64,000 nucleotides of DNA from Carya illinoinensis. Its lineage: Eukaryota > Streptophyta > Magnoliopsida > Fagales > Juglandaceae. The stretch covers positions 5,461,501 to 5,525,500 of the forward strand of contig NC_056759.1 in the NCBI RefSeq assembly GCF_018687715.1, written 5' to 3'. The position numbers and the translations under genes are program-made. The notes beneath the pieces are model-generated. The model saw nothing but the letters and a program-made list of their open reading frames with translations. It had not been told where the DNA came from and ran no database searches. This document shows, in pieces, positions 47,096 through 58,069 of the stretch (the first letter of the stretch is position 1; every line of letters starts with the position of its first letter).

Positions 47096-48984
47096 TATTT
47101 TATTTTTAAAAAAACTTTATAACTTGAAAAAAAATTTATAGCACTTTTTTAAAAAAAAAAAAAATCTGATATCCTCTTCAAATTGCCTAGATTTAAAAAA
47201 AAAAATAATAATTTAAACACTTTTAAAAAAGTATTTTTAAAAATAAATTGAAGAACAAAATTTAAAAAAATGCAAAATATGTAATATTGTTATTACATCA
47301 CAATGCAAAACATAAATTTACAAAAAAAGAAAAAATAATAATACATCACAACTAATTAAACTAATACAATATTACTACTCTTAACCGATAAAAAAAAAAC
47401 TAATACAAATGCGGCAAACATAACCAAGATCATCCTGCAAGACAAAAGAATGATCAGTCTTCCCCTCCTCCTGCTTGTTCTTCAGATGGAGGATCTATAG
47501 CATCATCCTAATGAAAGCAGCATAAAATTAAGTTGATATAGTCAATAATATCTAGTTATCCATATCAATTTCACATTTATAAAAAGTTATTTCTCCAGTC
47601 CTTAGTAAGGTTGAGTGACCATGACCATTTTCTAGGTTTTTGGTAATACCAAACAAACGCCTTAAATTGAACCTAGATTTTCAGGATTGAAGATTAAGTA
47701 TGATTCATATTAATGCTTGTGTAGCAACTTTGAAGTATAAATAAGCAAAACTTTGTCGTTAGTGCTCATTATAGAAACACATAACTTTTAGTTTTAAGGA
47801 CAGGAGATAAATATAAAATATGAAAAATGAGAAAAGAGCTTATGCAATGCATACATAACTAAGAAAAATTACAGGAGTAGAAGTTTAAACAAACAAAATA
47901 ACATGAATAGATGTTTAAACTACTAGTAATTAACGTACATTTTAGATACACTGATGCATTCCATCCAGCACAATCACTTGGCAGTGACTTCTTTGTAGAA
48001 AGTATTCATCATCTTCTTCAATCTATCTCATCTTAGAGAAAAATAAAACAGAATGAACAAATTGAAAATTAAGAACCATGTCTGTCTTGACAATGACTAA
48101 ACTTTAAATACTTTCGAACATTCTAACGCCATTGACATCTCCTACCACATATCTTCCAGGTCATCATCTTCAACATCAGTTTGATAATTGTCTTCATCGT
48201 CCATTTAACTTAACACAATAGATTGAAAGAATTAACACTCTCTATAAAAGACATATCGTGGCTTTCAATATATATATAATTAAGTTGCAAGTAATATCAA
48301 CAAGTGATGGTATTGATTAACACTCCCAAGAGAACAACACTTCTAACTAGATTAGTATCTTATTCTACACCAGAATCTCACTTTCTATGGTAAACCTAGA
48401 AATAAATAGTGGTTTACAACCGCAATATTTACCTGCAACAAAGTGCTTGGTGAGGATGGGCCATGAGATATTGGTTCGGACTTTCTTCCATCAAGCTCAT
48501 AAAGTTCTCCTACACCATTCATTTGTATAAAATTAAAAAAAGAAAGAAAGAAAAAACACAAAAAATTTTAAAAGTATCTATGATCCACTAAAATTTTAAA
48601 GATCTAAGAAGGCCCACACAGGCCAAAACAGAATAATATACTTATAGTTACAGATGGTTTGTTAAATGTGCTAAGCCCAACACCAATGGCAATGACTGAA
48701 GGCCCTGCAAAAGAAATCATGAGTTTGATTAAAGCCCCCTCAAATAAATGGAAGCCCCCTCAAATAAATGGGAATTGATACAAAGTAAAGCCTCATACCA
48801 TGATTGAATATGCACTGTATGCAAAGTTAGAAGCTCCAAAGTTTATACCATCAAGAACAAAAAATTAAGTTGCTGAAGTTGAAGGAAGAGAGTTACCTTA
48901 AGAAGAAAGAAAAAATGTAGAGGTTTATTTAAATGGATAAACTAGAAATAAAATAAAAAAATCATAAATTAACAAATAAAAGCA
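47096..48984. other. AT-rich DNA downstream of the hAT remnant
   Basis: No intact gene. Two tiny acidic minus-strand frames, one ending SEEQAGGGED (near 47456-47510) and MDDEDNYQTDVEDDD (near 48160-48204), resemble low-complexity tails of hAT transposase genes and may be its old 3' exons. Weak evidence. Confidence 0.35.
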
Positions 48985-49910
48985 TTAATCTTCTATGTCA
49001 ACGTCTTCTACATGCTCCTCCACCTCCCAAGAACTAAGTGATTTACAACTCAACCAATTTTACATGTAGATTAGTGCTTGGACAATCTTTGGCGCTAATG
49101 AGCTTCGGTATGTGTCTATTACACGTTCACCGGTACTGAATGCAGACTCAGATACGACGGTGGAAATAGGGATGACCAATATATCACGTGCAATCTCCGC
49201 AATGATGAGATATCTAAATGAGTTTCTCTTCCACCAATTCAAAATCTCAAACCCGGATACTTTTGGTTCAATCACATCCGACAAATACCTCTCTAAGTTC
49301 GAGCTAAATACTGAATTGTTTTGCCCCTCAAGATATTGATCTAGAGATGTATCAAAATTTTTATATTCCAAGTCGTTACCACTAATACTTGAGGAACTTG
49401 AAACTTGTGCCATATTTGATCTTCCACTATCTAGTCCATAAAACTTGTGGTATTGCTCAATCAAACGATTTATGAGCAATCTTACATTGGCCTCAATTCT
49501 ATCTCTGTATTCATCCCCTTTACACTTTTTTTACCAATATAACAAGGCTGTAATCTTATATCAAGGGTCAAAGATAAAAGTTACATAAACAATTATGTTC
49601 ATCTTATTCGTGCTCCCCCAATATTTATCAAACTTAAGTTTCATATTAGACGACATCCTCCTCAATATATCATCCACACTCTGATCCATTTTGTTTAAAT
49701 TGTGCTCAATTGTAAAAATTTGTTGAAATAACATATTAGATGTCACATAAGATGAACCGGAGATTTTCAAAGTGGCATAATAAAAAACTTTTAGAAATTT
49801 AATAAAAACACGAGCCATTTACCAATCTTCAAATGAACGTGTCGCAAGCTGTGACTCCCTTTCATTAGCACAAAACTTTTTCATATTTTTCAGCAATACT
49901 AAGTATTAGT
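48985..49910 (-). pseudogene. hAT transposase remnant, C-terminal part (RNase-H-like and dimerisation domain)
   Basis: Read on the minus strand, the segment has the hAT mid-region VFIKFLKVFYYATLKISGSS then YVTSN, and WGSTNKMN. The C-terminal dimerisation motif follows: ISTVVSESAFSTGERVIDTY then RSSLAPKIV. The frame is broken by stops and a shift (stops near 49815, 49555 and 49060); acidic C-terminal residues run to a stop at 48985. The upstream part of the same gene lies at 61405 to about 61600, separated by the Gypsy insertion. No terminal repeats found. Confidence 0.8.
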
Positions 49911-50594
49911 TGTGACGTCCCCAAATTCCGTTTGGGATCGGACGGACATTTGAAGCGTCGAGACATGTAACACAAGGTTACCTGCCCCCGTTCATGACAT
50001 ATAAGATGCAATAATCCTAACATGCATCTAACATTATGCAATATTCGCAGCGGATAATTTTTTTTTAGCAATACTATGCACCAAACTGAAAATATCCCAA
50101 TACTTAAAACATACTTCATACATAAAGATCCATTGAATAACTAAGATCACAGCACTATTCCAAAATAGTTATGATCCAAAAGTACTGGAGATGCAACTCC
50201 ATCGTACAAGTAGTAATTTAACTACTATATTAACATTAACGACGCACCGTCGTTCAGTCGACTGTGTCTAGTTGGTCAGCTCTTGATCCTCCTTCAGGTC
50301 CTGTAACAAGATCTACCATTCGGGGGGAATGGTAGTTGGGACTACCACAGTGAGATTTGATTACAAATCTCAGCAAGTTAACAAAAAACTTCCATACAGA
50401 CTAATGATGCATGTATGACAGTAAAAGCATAAATGCATAATCAAATTCATAAGTAATTAAAGCATAACTTAGCGTACAACATAACATAATTGACATAGCT
50501 TAAATTGAATCATGAACTGAACTTGACTTGACATGAACTTGATCTGAAACTTGACTTAGCATGAACTTGCTCTGAAACTTAAATTTAACATGAA

Positions 50595-50912
50595 AAATAC
50601 ATACTCCACAGTTGTTGTGGCCCCATGTATTCTACGTGTAAATACATATTCCACAGTTGTTGTGGCCCCATGTATTCTACACAAACTTGACTTAACATTA
50701 AAAATACATACTCCACAGTTGTTGTGGCCCCATTTATTCTATATGTAAATACATACTCCACAGTTGTTGTGGCCCCATGTATTCTATACATCACTATGCA
50801 GTTAAATACATACTCCACAGTTGTTGTGGCCCCATGTATTCTACATAAACTTGACTTAACATGAAAAATACATACTCCACAGTTGTTGTGGCCCCATGTA
50901 TTTTACGCATCA
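50595..50912. repeat. Hairpin tandem repeats in 3' LTR, six copies
   Basis: The unit is ATACATACTCCACAGTTGTT then GTGGCCCCATGTATTCTA, spaced about 45-60 bp. Each unit holds CCACA-GTTGT-TGTGG, a perfect 5-bp stem with 5-base loop, nested in a longer imperfect palindrome (ATACATAC..GTATTCTA). Confidence 0.9.
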
Positions 50913-52734
50913 CAATTGTAGTTAAATACATAACCAACTTGAGATAGTAACATTTCGTAACATGGCATAACATATAACAGACAACATATTTAACATGACA
51001 TATTTGTAATGTATAGTAATACATGACAGAATATATTGTGTAACAGATAAAAAATTGATGACAGAATAAATTCTGTATAATAGACAATTACATGATAACT
51101 TGGCATGGTATGACATATATGATAACATACATACATACACTGTAATTCTTTTACTTAGCACACATACACAGTAGACTGCTAGTAAGTTAAAAGCTAACTT
51201 ACCTCGATCTCCGCGTTTCTTATAAAACTTCAAGTGCGATCACGAGGAACTGTAATTAGTGATTCTAAAAATTAGAACTAAATCACTAATAATTTGAAAT
51301 ATGGAAAATATTAACTTAAAGAGTAAAATTTTCATTTTACTCTCTACATGTGGGAAATTGACCGTTTTACCCATAACTTAAGGATTTTGCATACTAATTT
51401 CAAAAGTTTCCAAAATTTACATTCCTCATGTAAATTTTGTCCTAAACTTAAATATCAACTCATAAAAATTTAAAACAAAACACAACCATGAAGAACACAC
51501 TATGGTCGAAACATCCATAGGCCATTTCCCTTTATTTTTGTTGCAATTCCTTCCAACTTCAAAACTCATGCTTAAACCAAAATTTTGCAACAAACATCTT
51601 CCAATCCTAAGTTCAAAACCATACTTAAAACATCCAATTAGAAAAATCTAATAATCAACACCAAACTTTTTTGTAAAAAGATCCAAGCATTTGAATCACA
51701 AGTTTTGACCTTAAATCAAAACATCTTCAAGAATTTCAAAAATCAAATCTTACTTCTAACATATTCATAATATCATCCTAACATCAACCATGCTTTAAAT
51801 CATCAAACTAAAGTCACCAAAATCACAAAATAACATTTGGAGTTTTTTGGTTTTACACTTAGTCCAAAAACAGGAGCTTTTTCCTCAACTAGTTTTGATA
51901 AATCTCTTGATCTATAACTTATAAATATATGATCTTCAAACCAAACCATTACATGGTTTAAAAAGATGTCCTAAAACATATACAAGCTTCTAATTCAAGA
52001 TCACATGGTTAGAAATTAACCAAAACATAAATTTAGCCAAGAATATCCACACTTTGGCTTATCTGAATATCTCTTTGCATAAAATTTCATATCTTTGAAA
52101 CTAATATCAAATATCTTCAAAATAATAATATAACATGTATATAAGATGTTTAGGATCCTCCAATAAAATTATCAAAGTCATTAGAATAGGTTTAGACCAC
52201 CAAAGAGTTAAACTTTCTCAAAACAGAAACTGTTTTTCCTCTTCCAGTTTCTAAGTTTCTAAATCTAAGAACATCTTTCATCAAAACCTTTAATCATGCA
52301 AAAATCCTCAACCAATAGTCACATATACATGTTAACAATACTCCATAAAAATTTCGGATCAATATCTATCCATTAGCTTGGTCAAAAACTCCAAACTATA
52401 ACATATTCTCCAGTTTATCTCCCAGAATGACCTTTCTATAGTTTACATAATATTTGACTGACCAAATGATCTTCAAATGGGGCAAATAAGATATCTATGT
52501 AAACTAGACTAAAAACGGAACAACTTATATGAAGGAGATTTTATGATAAAACACTTACAACAGCTTCGAAATGGGCGTGCAAAAGATCTCCTAAAATCTG
52601 TCCGAGAGAGAGTGTTTGATAATCTTTTATTAGAAGGAGTAATTGAAGATAAGTTCATGGGTGCTGGCTAGACACATTTATGGACGAGATAAGGGAGGTG
52701 ATAAGGCTGGAGTTGAGAGTGGTTTTCTCCTACC

Positions 52735-52915
52735 CAAAATATCTATAAAAGATTATCTCATAATATTCTATCCAATAATATCTACAAAAATCAACTTAAG
52801 ATATTTTTATCTAATAATATCTATAAAAATCAACTCAAAATATTTTTACCCAATAATATTCACGAAAATTACCTCAAGATATTTCTTTTTTATCCAATAA
52901 TATCTACAGTTTTGA
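52735..52915. repeat. Tandem repeat array, about 38-bp unit, in 3' LTR
   Basis: Four to five imperfect copies of CCAATAATATCTACAAAAAT with CAACTTAAGATATTTTTA. A matching array lies in the other LTR near 60950-61125. Confidence 0.8.
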
Positions 52916-53193
52916 ACAGACGTTTTGTCCGAAAATGTGAAAAAAAGTTATTGCGCCATAAGACTTTAAATAACCCTCCGAGTCTAATGGCACAAATCAT
53001 AATACATTTTGACACTTCTAACTATCTCCAATAATCAAAAATACACTTCTGATACCATAGTAAATAATAACACTAACTATGTAGTTAGACAAAAACCTAT
53101 ACGATTAATGGATTCGTGAAAACTTATGGGTTTTTCATGAGATTCCTAAAGTTAATAGAAATTTCACAATTGAATTTCTAGCGGGCTGTTACA

Positions 53194-53205
53194 ATCTCCC
53201 CTCCT
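53194..53205 (-). promoter_or_regulatory. Polypurine tract of the Gypsy element
   Basis: On the minus strand AGGAGGGGAGAT abuts the 3' LTR start directly, as expected for the plus-strand primer of reverse transcription. It is preceded by an A/T-run. Confidence 0.85.
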
Positions 53206-53389
53206 AAAAAAAAGATTTCGTCCTCGAAATCGAAGTAAGTAAGAAATAACAATTCAAAAGTTAAGGAAACACATATACTTTATTGATATTCGAATAACGA
53301 AGTACAACGTCTGATATTGTCAGTCCCGTACAAGTGAACTACAAAGTATCAATTAAGCAAAAGCCCAAAACAATTCTGCAAGACTGAAT

Positions 53390-54583
53390 TTAGATGTCAA
53401 ACAACTGGGGGTACTTGGCTCGCATATCAACTTCTTTCTCCCAAGTCGCCTCTTGAATATTATGATTTTGCCAAAGTACTTTGACCAATGGGATCTTTCG
53501 GTTCCGCAACTCTTTATCTTTCCAGTCAAGAATTTGCATTGGCTTCTCTTCATAGGTCAAGTTGGGTTGTAAAGGTATGCTATCGGGATCCACTATCATT
53601 GGTGTCTGATTCCCAAAACTTTTTTTCAAAGAAGACACGTGGAAAACATTATGAATTCCATGGAACTCAGTTGGCAATTCCAAACGATATGCAACTACTC
53701 CCACTTTCTCCACTATCTCATAGGGTCCCACATATCTCGGACTTAACTTGTTTTTCACTCCGAAACGACTTACTCCTCTCATAGGAGATACCTTCACATA
53801 GACCCAATCTCCAACTTTAAAATCTATGCTCCTTCTTCGATTATCAGCGTAGCTCTTCTGTCGACTCTGTGCTGTTTTCATCCTTTCTTTAATCAAGTGT
53901 ACTTGGTCCTTAATCTCTTGTAAGACTTCTGGTCCAACTACTTTGCTTTCCCCTACTTCATCCCAATACAGAGGTGATCTACACTTTCTACCATACAAGA
54001 CTTCATATGGTGCCATTTGAATAGTGGCCTGGAAACTATTGTTATAAGCAAATTCTACCAAAGGTAATTGTTTCTCCCAATTCCCTTCGTAATCCAAAAC
54101 ACAGGCTCTTAGCATATCTTCCAAAGTTTGAATTGTCCTTTCTGTCTGTCCATCTGTTTGTGGGTGGTATGCACTACTAAACCTCAGACTAGAGCCCATC
54201 GATTCTTGTAAACTTTTCCAGAAGCGTGACGTAAAACGAGGGTCTCTATCTGATACGATCGTCTTAGGCACTCCATGCAATCTGACAATCTCTGCTATAT
54301 AAATTCTCGTCAATCTTTCTAGAGAATCTGTATTCTTAATGGGTATGAAGTGAGCACTTTTTGTCAGACGATCAACTATTACCCAGATAGTATTATTTCC
54401 GGCTGAGGTCCTTGGAAAGCCTACTATAAAATCCATGGAAATATCCTCCCATTTCCATTCTGGGATTGGCAATGACTGCAATTTACCGGCTGGCTTTTGG
54501 TGCTCTGCTTTTACTAATCTACAGACAGAACATTTGTTCACAAATTCTGCTACGTCCTTCTTCATTCCTTCCCACCAAAAAGA
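53390..54583 (-). pseudogene. Gypsy integrase with C-terminal chromodomain
   Basis: The frame runs to a stop at 53390 and is cut off upstream from the RT frame by an in-frame TAG at 54586-54584. Seen: second zinc pair NKCSVC (the first His part is in the RT frame), core acidic residues in [24 protein letters not shown] and [14 protein letters not shown] (D,D-35-E), the C-terminal [10 protein letters not shown] region, and a chromodomain-like end with [20 protein letters not shown] and ATWE. Apart from the upstream stop it reads through intact. Confidence 0.9.
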
Positions 54584-55903
54584 CTATTTCAAATCCTGAT
54601 ACATTTTTGTACTACCAGGATGAGCAGTGTAAGGTGTGTTATGAGCTTCCTTTAGTACTTTTTCCTTTAACTCTTCATCTGCTGGAATGACTCTTCTGTC
54701 CTTGTAATACAGAGTCCCATCCTCTCTGAGGCTAAAGTCCACTGGTCCTTTTGACTTTTTGATCTTTTTTATAACTTCCGCAAGTTTACTGTCCTTCTTT
54801 TGACGGTCTTTCAGTTCTTCCCAGTCCAATGGAATGAATTCTTGGATTGTAGTCAACATGGTTTCCTGACTACGGTTTCTAATCAACAGTTTTCTCATAC
54901 TAAATAAGAGGGAATTTACTTCTGATGAAGGAACTGATGAAGCTTCTTGTCTGCTCTTGCGGCTTAAAGCATCAGCTACCACGTTGGCCTTTCCAGGATG
55001 ATACTTGATGTCGCACTGATAGTCGCCGATTAATTCCAGCCATCTTCTTTGCCTCATATTAAGATTCTTCTGCTCAAACAGGTACTTTAGGCTTTTGTGA
55101 TCTGTGAAGACTTCACACTTCTCGCCATACAAATAATGTCTCCAAATCTTAAGAGCAAAAACTACTGCAGCTAATTCCAAATCATGAGTAGGATAATTCT
55201 GTTCGTGATTCTTCAGTTGTCGTGAAGCATAAGCAACCACTTTCCCTTCTTGCATTAGCACACATCCGAGTCCTGCCTTAGATGCATCGCTATATACTAC
55301 AAAAGATTTAAGAGGTTCCGGCAGTGTAAGTACCGGTGCGGTGGTAAGTCTTTTCTTCAACTCAAGAAAACTTGTTTCGCACTTATCATTCCAAGTAAAT
55401 TTCACATTTTTCTTAGTCAGGGCGGTGAGTGGTCCAGACAAACGGGAGAATCCTTCCACAAATCTCCTATAGTAACCAGCCAGTCCTAAGAAACTTCGGA
55501 TCTCATGCACACTGGTCGGTCTCTGCCAGTTCGTTACAGCTTCAATCTTGCTCGGGTCTACTGCTACTCCTCTACTAGAGATCACATGACCTAGAAATTT
55601 TACTTCTTCCAGCCAGAACTCACACTTACTAAGTTTGGCATAAAGTTTCTGATCCTTAAGTATAGTTAAAGCCATGCTTAGATGATGTCTATGTTCCTCC
55701 TTGTTCTTAGAGTAGATTAAGATGTCATCAATGAATACGACAACAAAATTATCCAAATAAGGTCTGAATATTTTGTTCATCATGTCCATGAATGCGGCTG
55801 GAGCATTGGTTAACCCAAAAGGCATCACTAAAAACTCGAAGTGGCCATACCTTGTCCTAAAGGCAGTTTTCAGCACATCTTGATCCTTGACTTTTAAAAT
55901 CAT
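54584..55903 (-). pseudogene. Gypsy reverse transcriptase / RNase H, N-terminally deleted
   Basis: The frame holds [24 protein letters not shown] (catalytic DD kept) and RNase H motifs [17 protein letters not shown] and [11 protein letters not shown], ending before integrase at a premature TAG (54586-54584). The first RT catalytic block (the Asp-bearing motif A) is missing at the junction with the protease frame near 55895-55906. The missing span is roughly 20 residues by family comparison, with a change of frame. The enzyme is therefore inactive. Confidence 0.9.
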
Positions 55904-56713
55904 CGATTCTGGGTAATGGGTATCTATTCTTAATCGTCACCTTATTCAACTCTCTATAGTCTATACACATCCTCATAGATCCATCTTTTTTCTTCACAAA
56001 TAACACAGGTGCTCCCCACGGCGAAGAACTAGGGCGGATAAAACCCTTCTCCAAAAGTTCTTCCAATTGTAACTTGAGCTCCTTCAACTCGGTAGGGGCC
56101 ATACGATATGGCGCCTTGTGAGTCGGAGTTGTTGCCGGCTCCAACTCTATTTGGAATTCTACTTCTCTATCTGGTGGTAAACCAGGTAACTCATCAACGA
56201 AAACTTCAGGAAAGTCTTCAACCACAGGTATCCCTTGGATTCCTATAGTTTTGGTTGTCTCCTCTACAGTTATCAATAGAAACGCTGAGACTCCATCATC
56301 GATACACTTCCTAGCTTGCAACGCCGAGATCAAAGGTGGGGTGGCCTTAACTGATGTTCCTGCGTAACTCATCCTGTCTTCAGTTGGAGGTTCAAACACA
56401 ACCTCTCGTTTCCGACAGTCTATCTTAGCGTAGTGCTTGAAAAGCCAGTCCATCCCCAAAATCAGGTCGAATTCCATCTGACCGAATACTAACAAGTTAG
56501 CCTTCAGTGTCCTTCCTTCTAGCTCTAACGAACAATCATTAACTAAACGGGTACAAGATACTGTATTCCCATCGGGAATTAATACTACAACCTGTCGTGG
56601 TAATAGTTCAGTCTGCAAACTACAAATTCGTGCAAACGCTGCAGACACAAAGGACTGCGACGCACCTGAATCGAATAGTGCACAAGCCGAGAACCTAAAC
56701 AAATTAACCCTTC
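55896..56713 (-). CDS. Gypsy protease and RT start
   Basis: Aspartic protease motif [13 protein letters not shown] near the start, GMDWLFKH further on, then the RT connection and the first RT block ([37 protein letters not shown]), where the frame is lost to the RT deletion. No good ATG starts this frame; it joins gag in phase only through the predicted intron 56832-56714. Confidence 0.88.
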
Positions 56714-56832
56714 CTAAAAAAAATATATATACACCAATATTAATACTAATTCTAACACATTCATAACACCTGCAACATCATCAATACTAAAAGGAAAGAA
56801 AAAAAAATATAAAATAAAATAAAAAAAAATAC
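56714..56832 (-). other. Predicted spliceosomal intron at the gag/protease junction (119 nt)
   Basis: On the element strand it begins GTATTTTTTT and ends TTTTTTTTAG, is T-rich and not a multiple of three. The gag frame ends one base into a codon at 56833 and the protease frame starts with the remaining two bases at 56713. Unspliced RNA ends gag at the TAG that overlaps the acceptor. Confidence 0.6.
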
Positions 56833-57943
56833 CAGTCATGACGCCAGCTTCATCAGTTTCAGGTGCGTCAACATCAAAATCACCGGGTGTTACTGCATAC
56901 ACTCGTGCCGGGATGTGGGGCCTTGGCTTGCGATCACCAGCTCCACTACCTTGTTTGGCGTTAGGACAATCTCTAATCATATGTCCTGGTTTTCCACATC
57001 GGTAACAGACTCCATATCCCTTGTAACATTCTCCAGAATGAAGCTTACCACACTTAGGGCATGGTGAATAAAAGGACGGCTTCTGTCCTCCAATCATTAT
57101 TCCCTTGCCTTTCTCCGGACTAGAAAAAGGCCTCTTTTTCTCAGCACTACTGCTTGTAGTAAATGGCATGACTCTCTTTCGATCGGTCATGTTCTGGATC
57201 GCCAATTCCTTATGCTCAGCCTCTGCTATTGTCGCTACATTTACCAACTCTTGGTAATTCTCTATTCTAAGGCAAGCTACTTGACTTCGGATTCTAGGCA
57301 GAAGTCCTGCTTGAAACTTTTGTGCCTGCATCTTTTGAGTTGAAATCAAGTGTGGTGCAAACCTTCCCAATGCCATGAATTTAGCGGCATACTGCTCTAC
57401 AGTCAAACTACCTTGTTTTAAGGACGCAAATTCCAGGGCTTTCAATTGTTTGACAGAGTCTGGGAAGAATCTGTTGTCAAACTCTTCCTTGAACCTCTCC
57501 CAAGACAATGCAGCCATACTACCTAGTTCCCTAACTAGAAGTTGCCTACGTGTATCCCACCATATTCCAGCTTCTCCTTGGAATAGGTATCCAGCATATA
57601 GAACCTTTTGGTCCTCAAGACATCCACAAATCTCGTACGTTCTCTCGAGATCTATAATCCATTTCTCGGCTCTCAGTGGTCCTTCATTACCAAAAAAATT
57701 TGGGTAACGGTAAAGCATAAACTTCTCATATGGACAACCCCTAACTTCGGGTCTAGGTGCGTTCACTTGTTGCTGTTGCTGATGTCTAAGCACGTCAGTC
57801 AGCATACGCACAGCTTCAGCTAATCCTCCATCCATTGGGGAATCATGATTCTCCTGATTGATACCACCTTCAGGGTTTTGAGGTATTCTACCATGAGTCA
57901 TTTGTCTCTTCCTGTAACACATGAGTATACATATTACAATCAT
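56833..57943 (-). CDS. Gypsy gag, two zinc knuckles
   Basis: An open frame from ATG 57943 (a second in-frame ATG at 57901 is the likelier start) to the predicted splice donor. It has a retrotransposon gag domain (KWIIDLERTYEICGCLEDQK, FKEEFDNRFFPDSVKQLKAL, LTVEQYAAKFMAL) and two zinc knuckles, CPKCGKLHSGEC and CYRCGKPGHMIRDC. It packages element RNA into particles in related elements. The frame is undamaged, unlike pol. Confidence 0.9.
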
Positions 57944-58054
57944 ATAATACCTCTCATACCTTTAAGAAATTCAAGCCTAATGACAACTAAATTTCAAATC
58001 TAATATTTGGTGCATTTCCTAAGGACATGTGGATTTACTGCCCAGAGACGTATT

Positions 58055-58066
58055 GCTCTGATACCA
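58055..58066 (-). promoter_or_regulatory. Primer-binding site, tRNA-iMet type
   Basis: On the element strand TGGTATCAGAGC lies three bases inside the 5' LTR. It is the usual complement of the plant initiator-Met tRNA 3' end. Confidence 0.92.
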
Positions 58067-58069
58067 CCC

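Larger units (their letters stand above)
49911..53193 (-). repeat. 3' LTR of the Gypsy element (3,283 bp)
   Basis: Plus-strand ends are TGTGACGTCC and GGCTGTTACA. It contains six hairpin tandem repeats (50595-50912) and a 38-bp repeat array (52735-52915). Read on the element strand it starts TGTAACAGCC. Confidence 0.93.
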
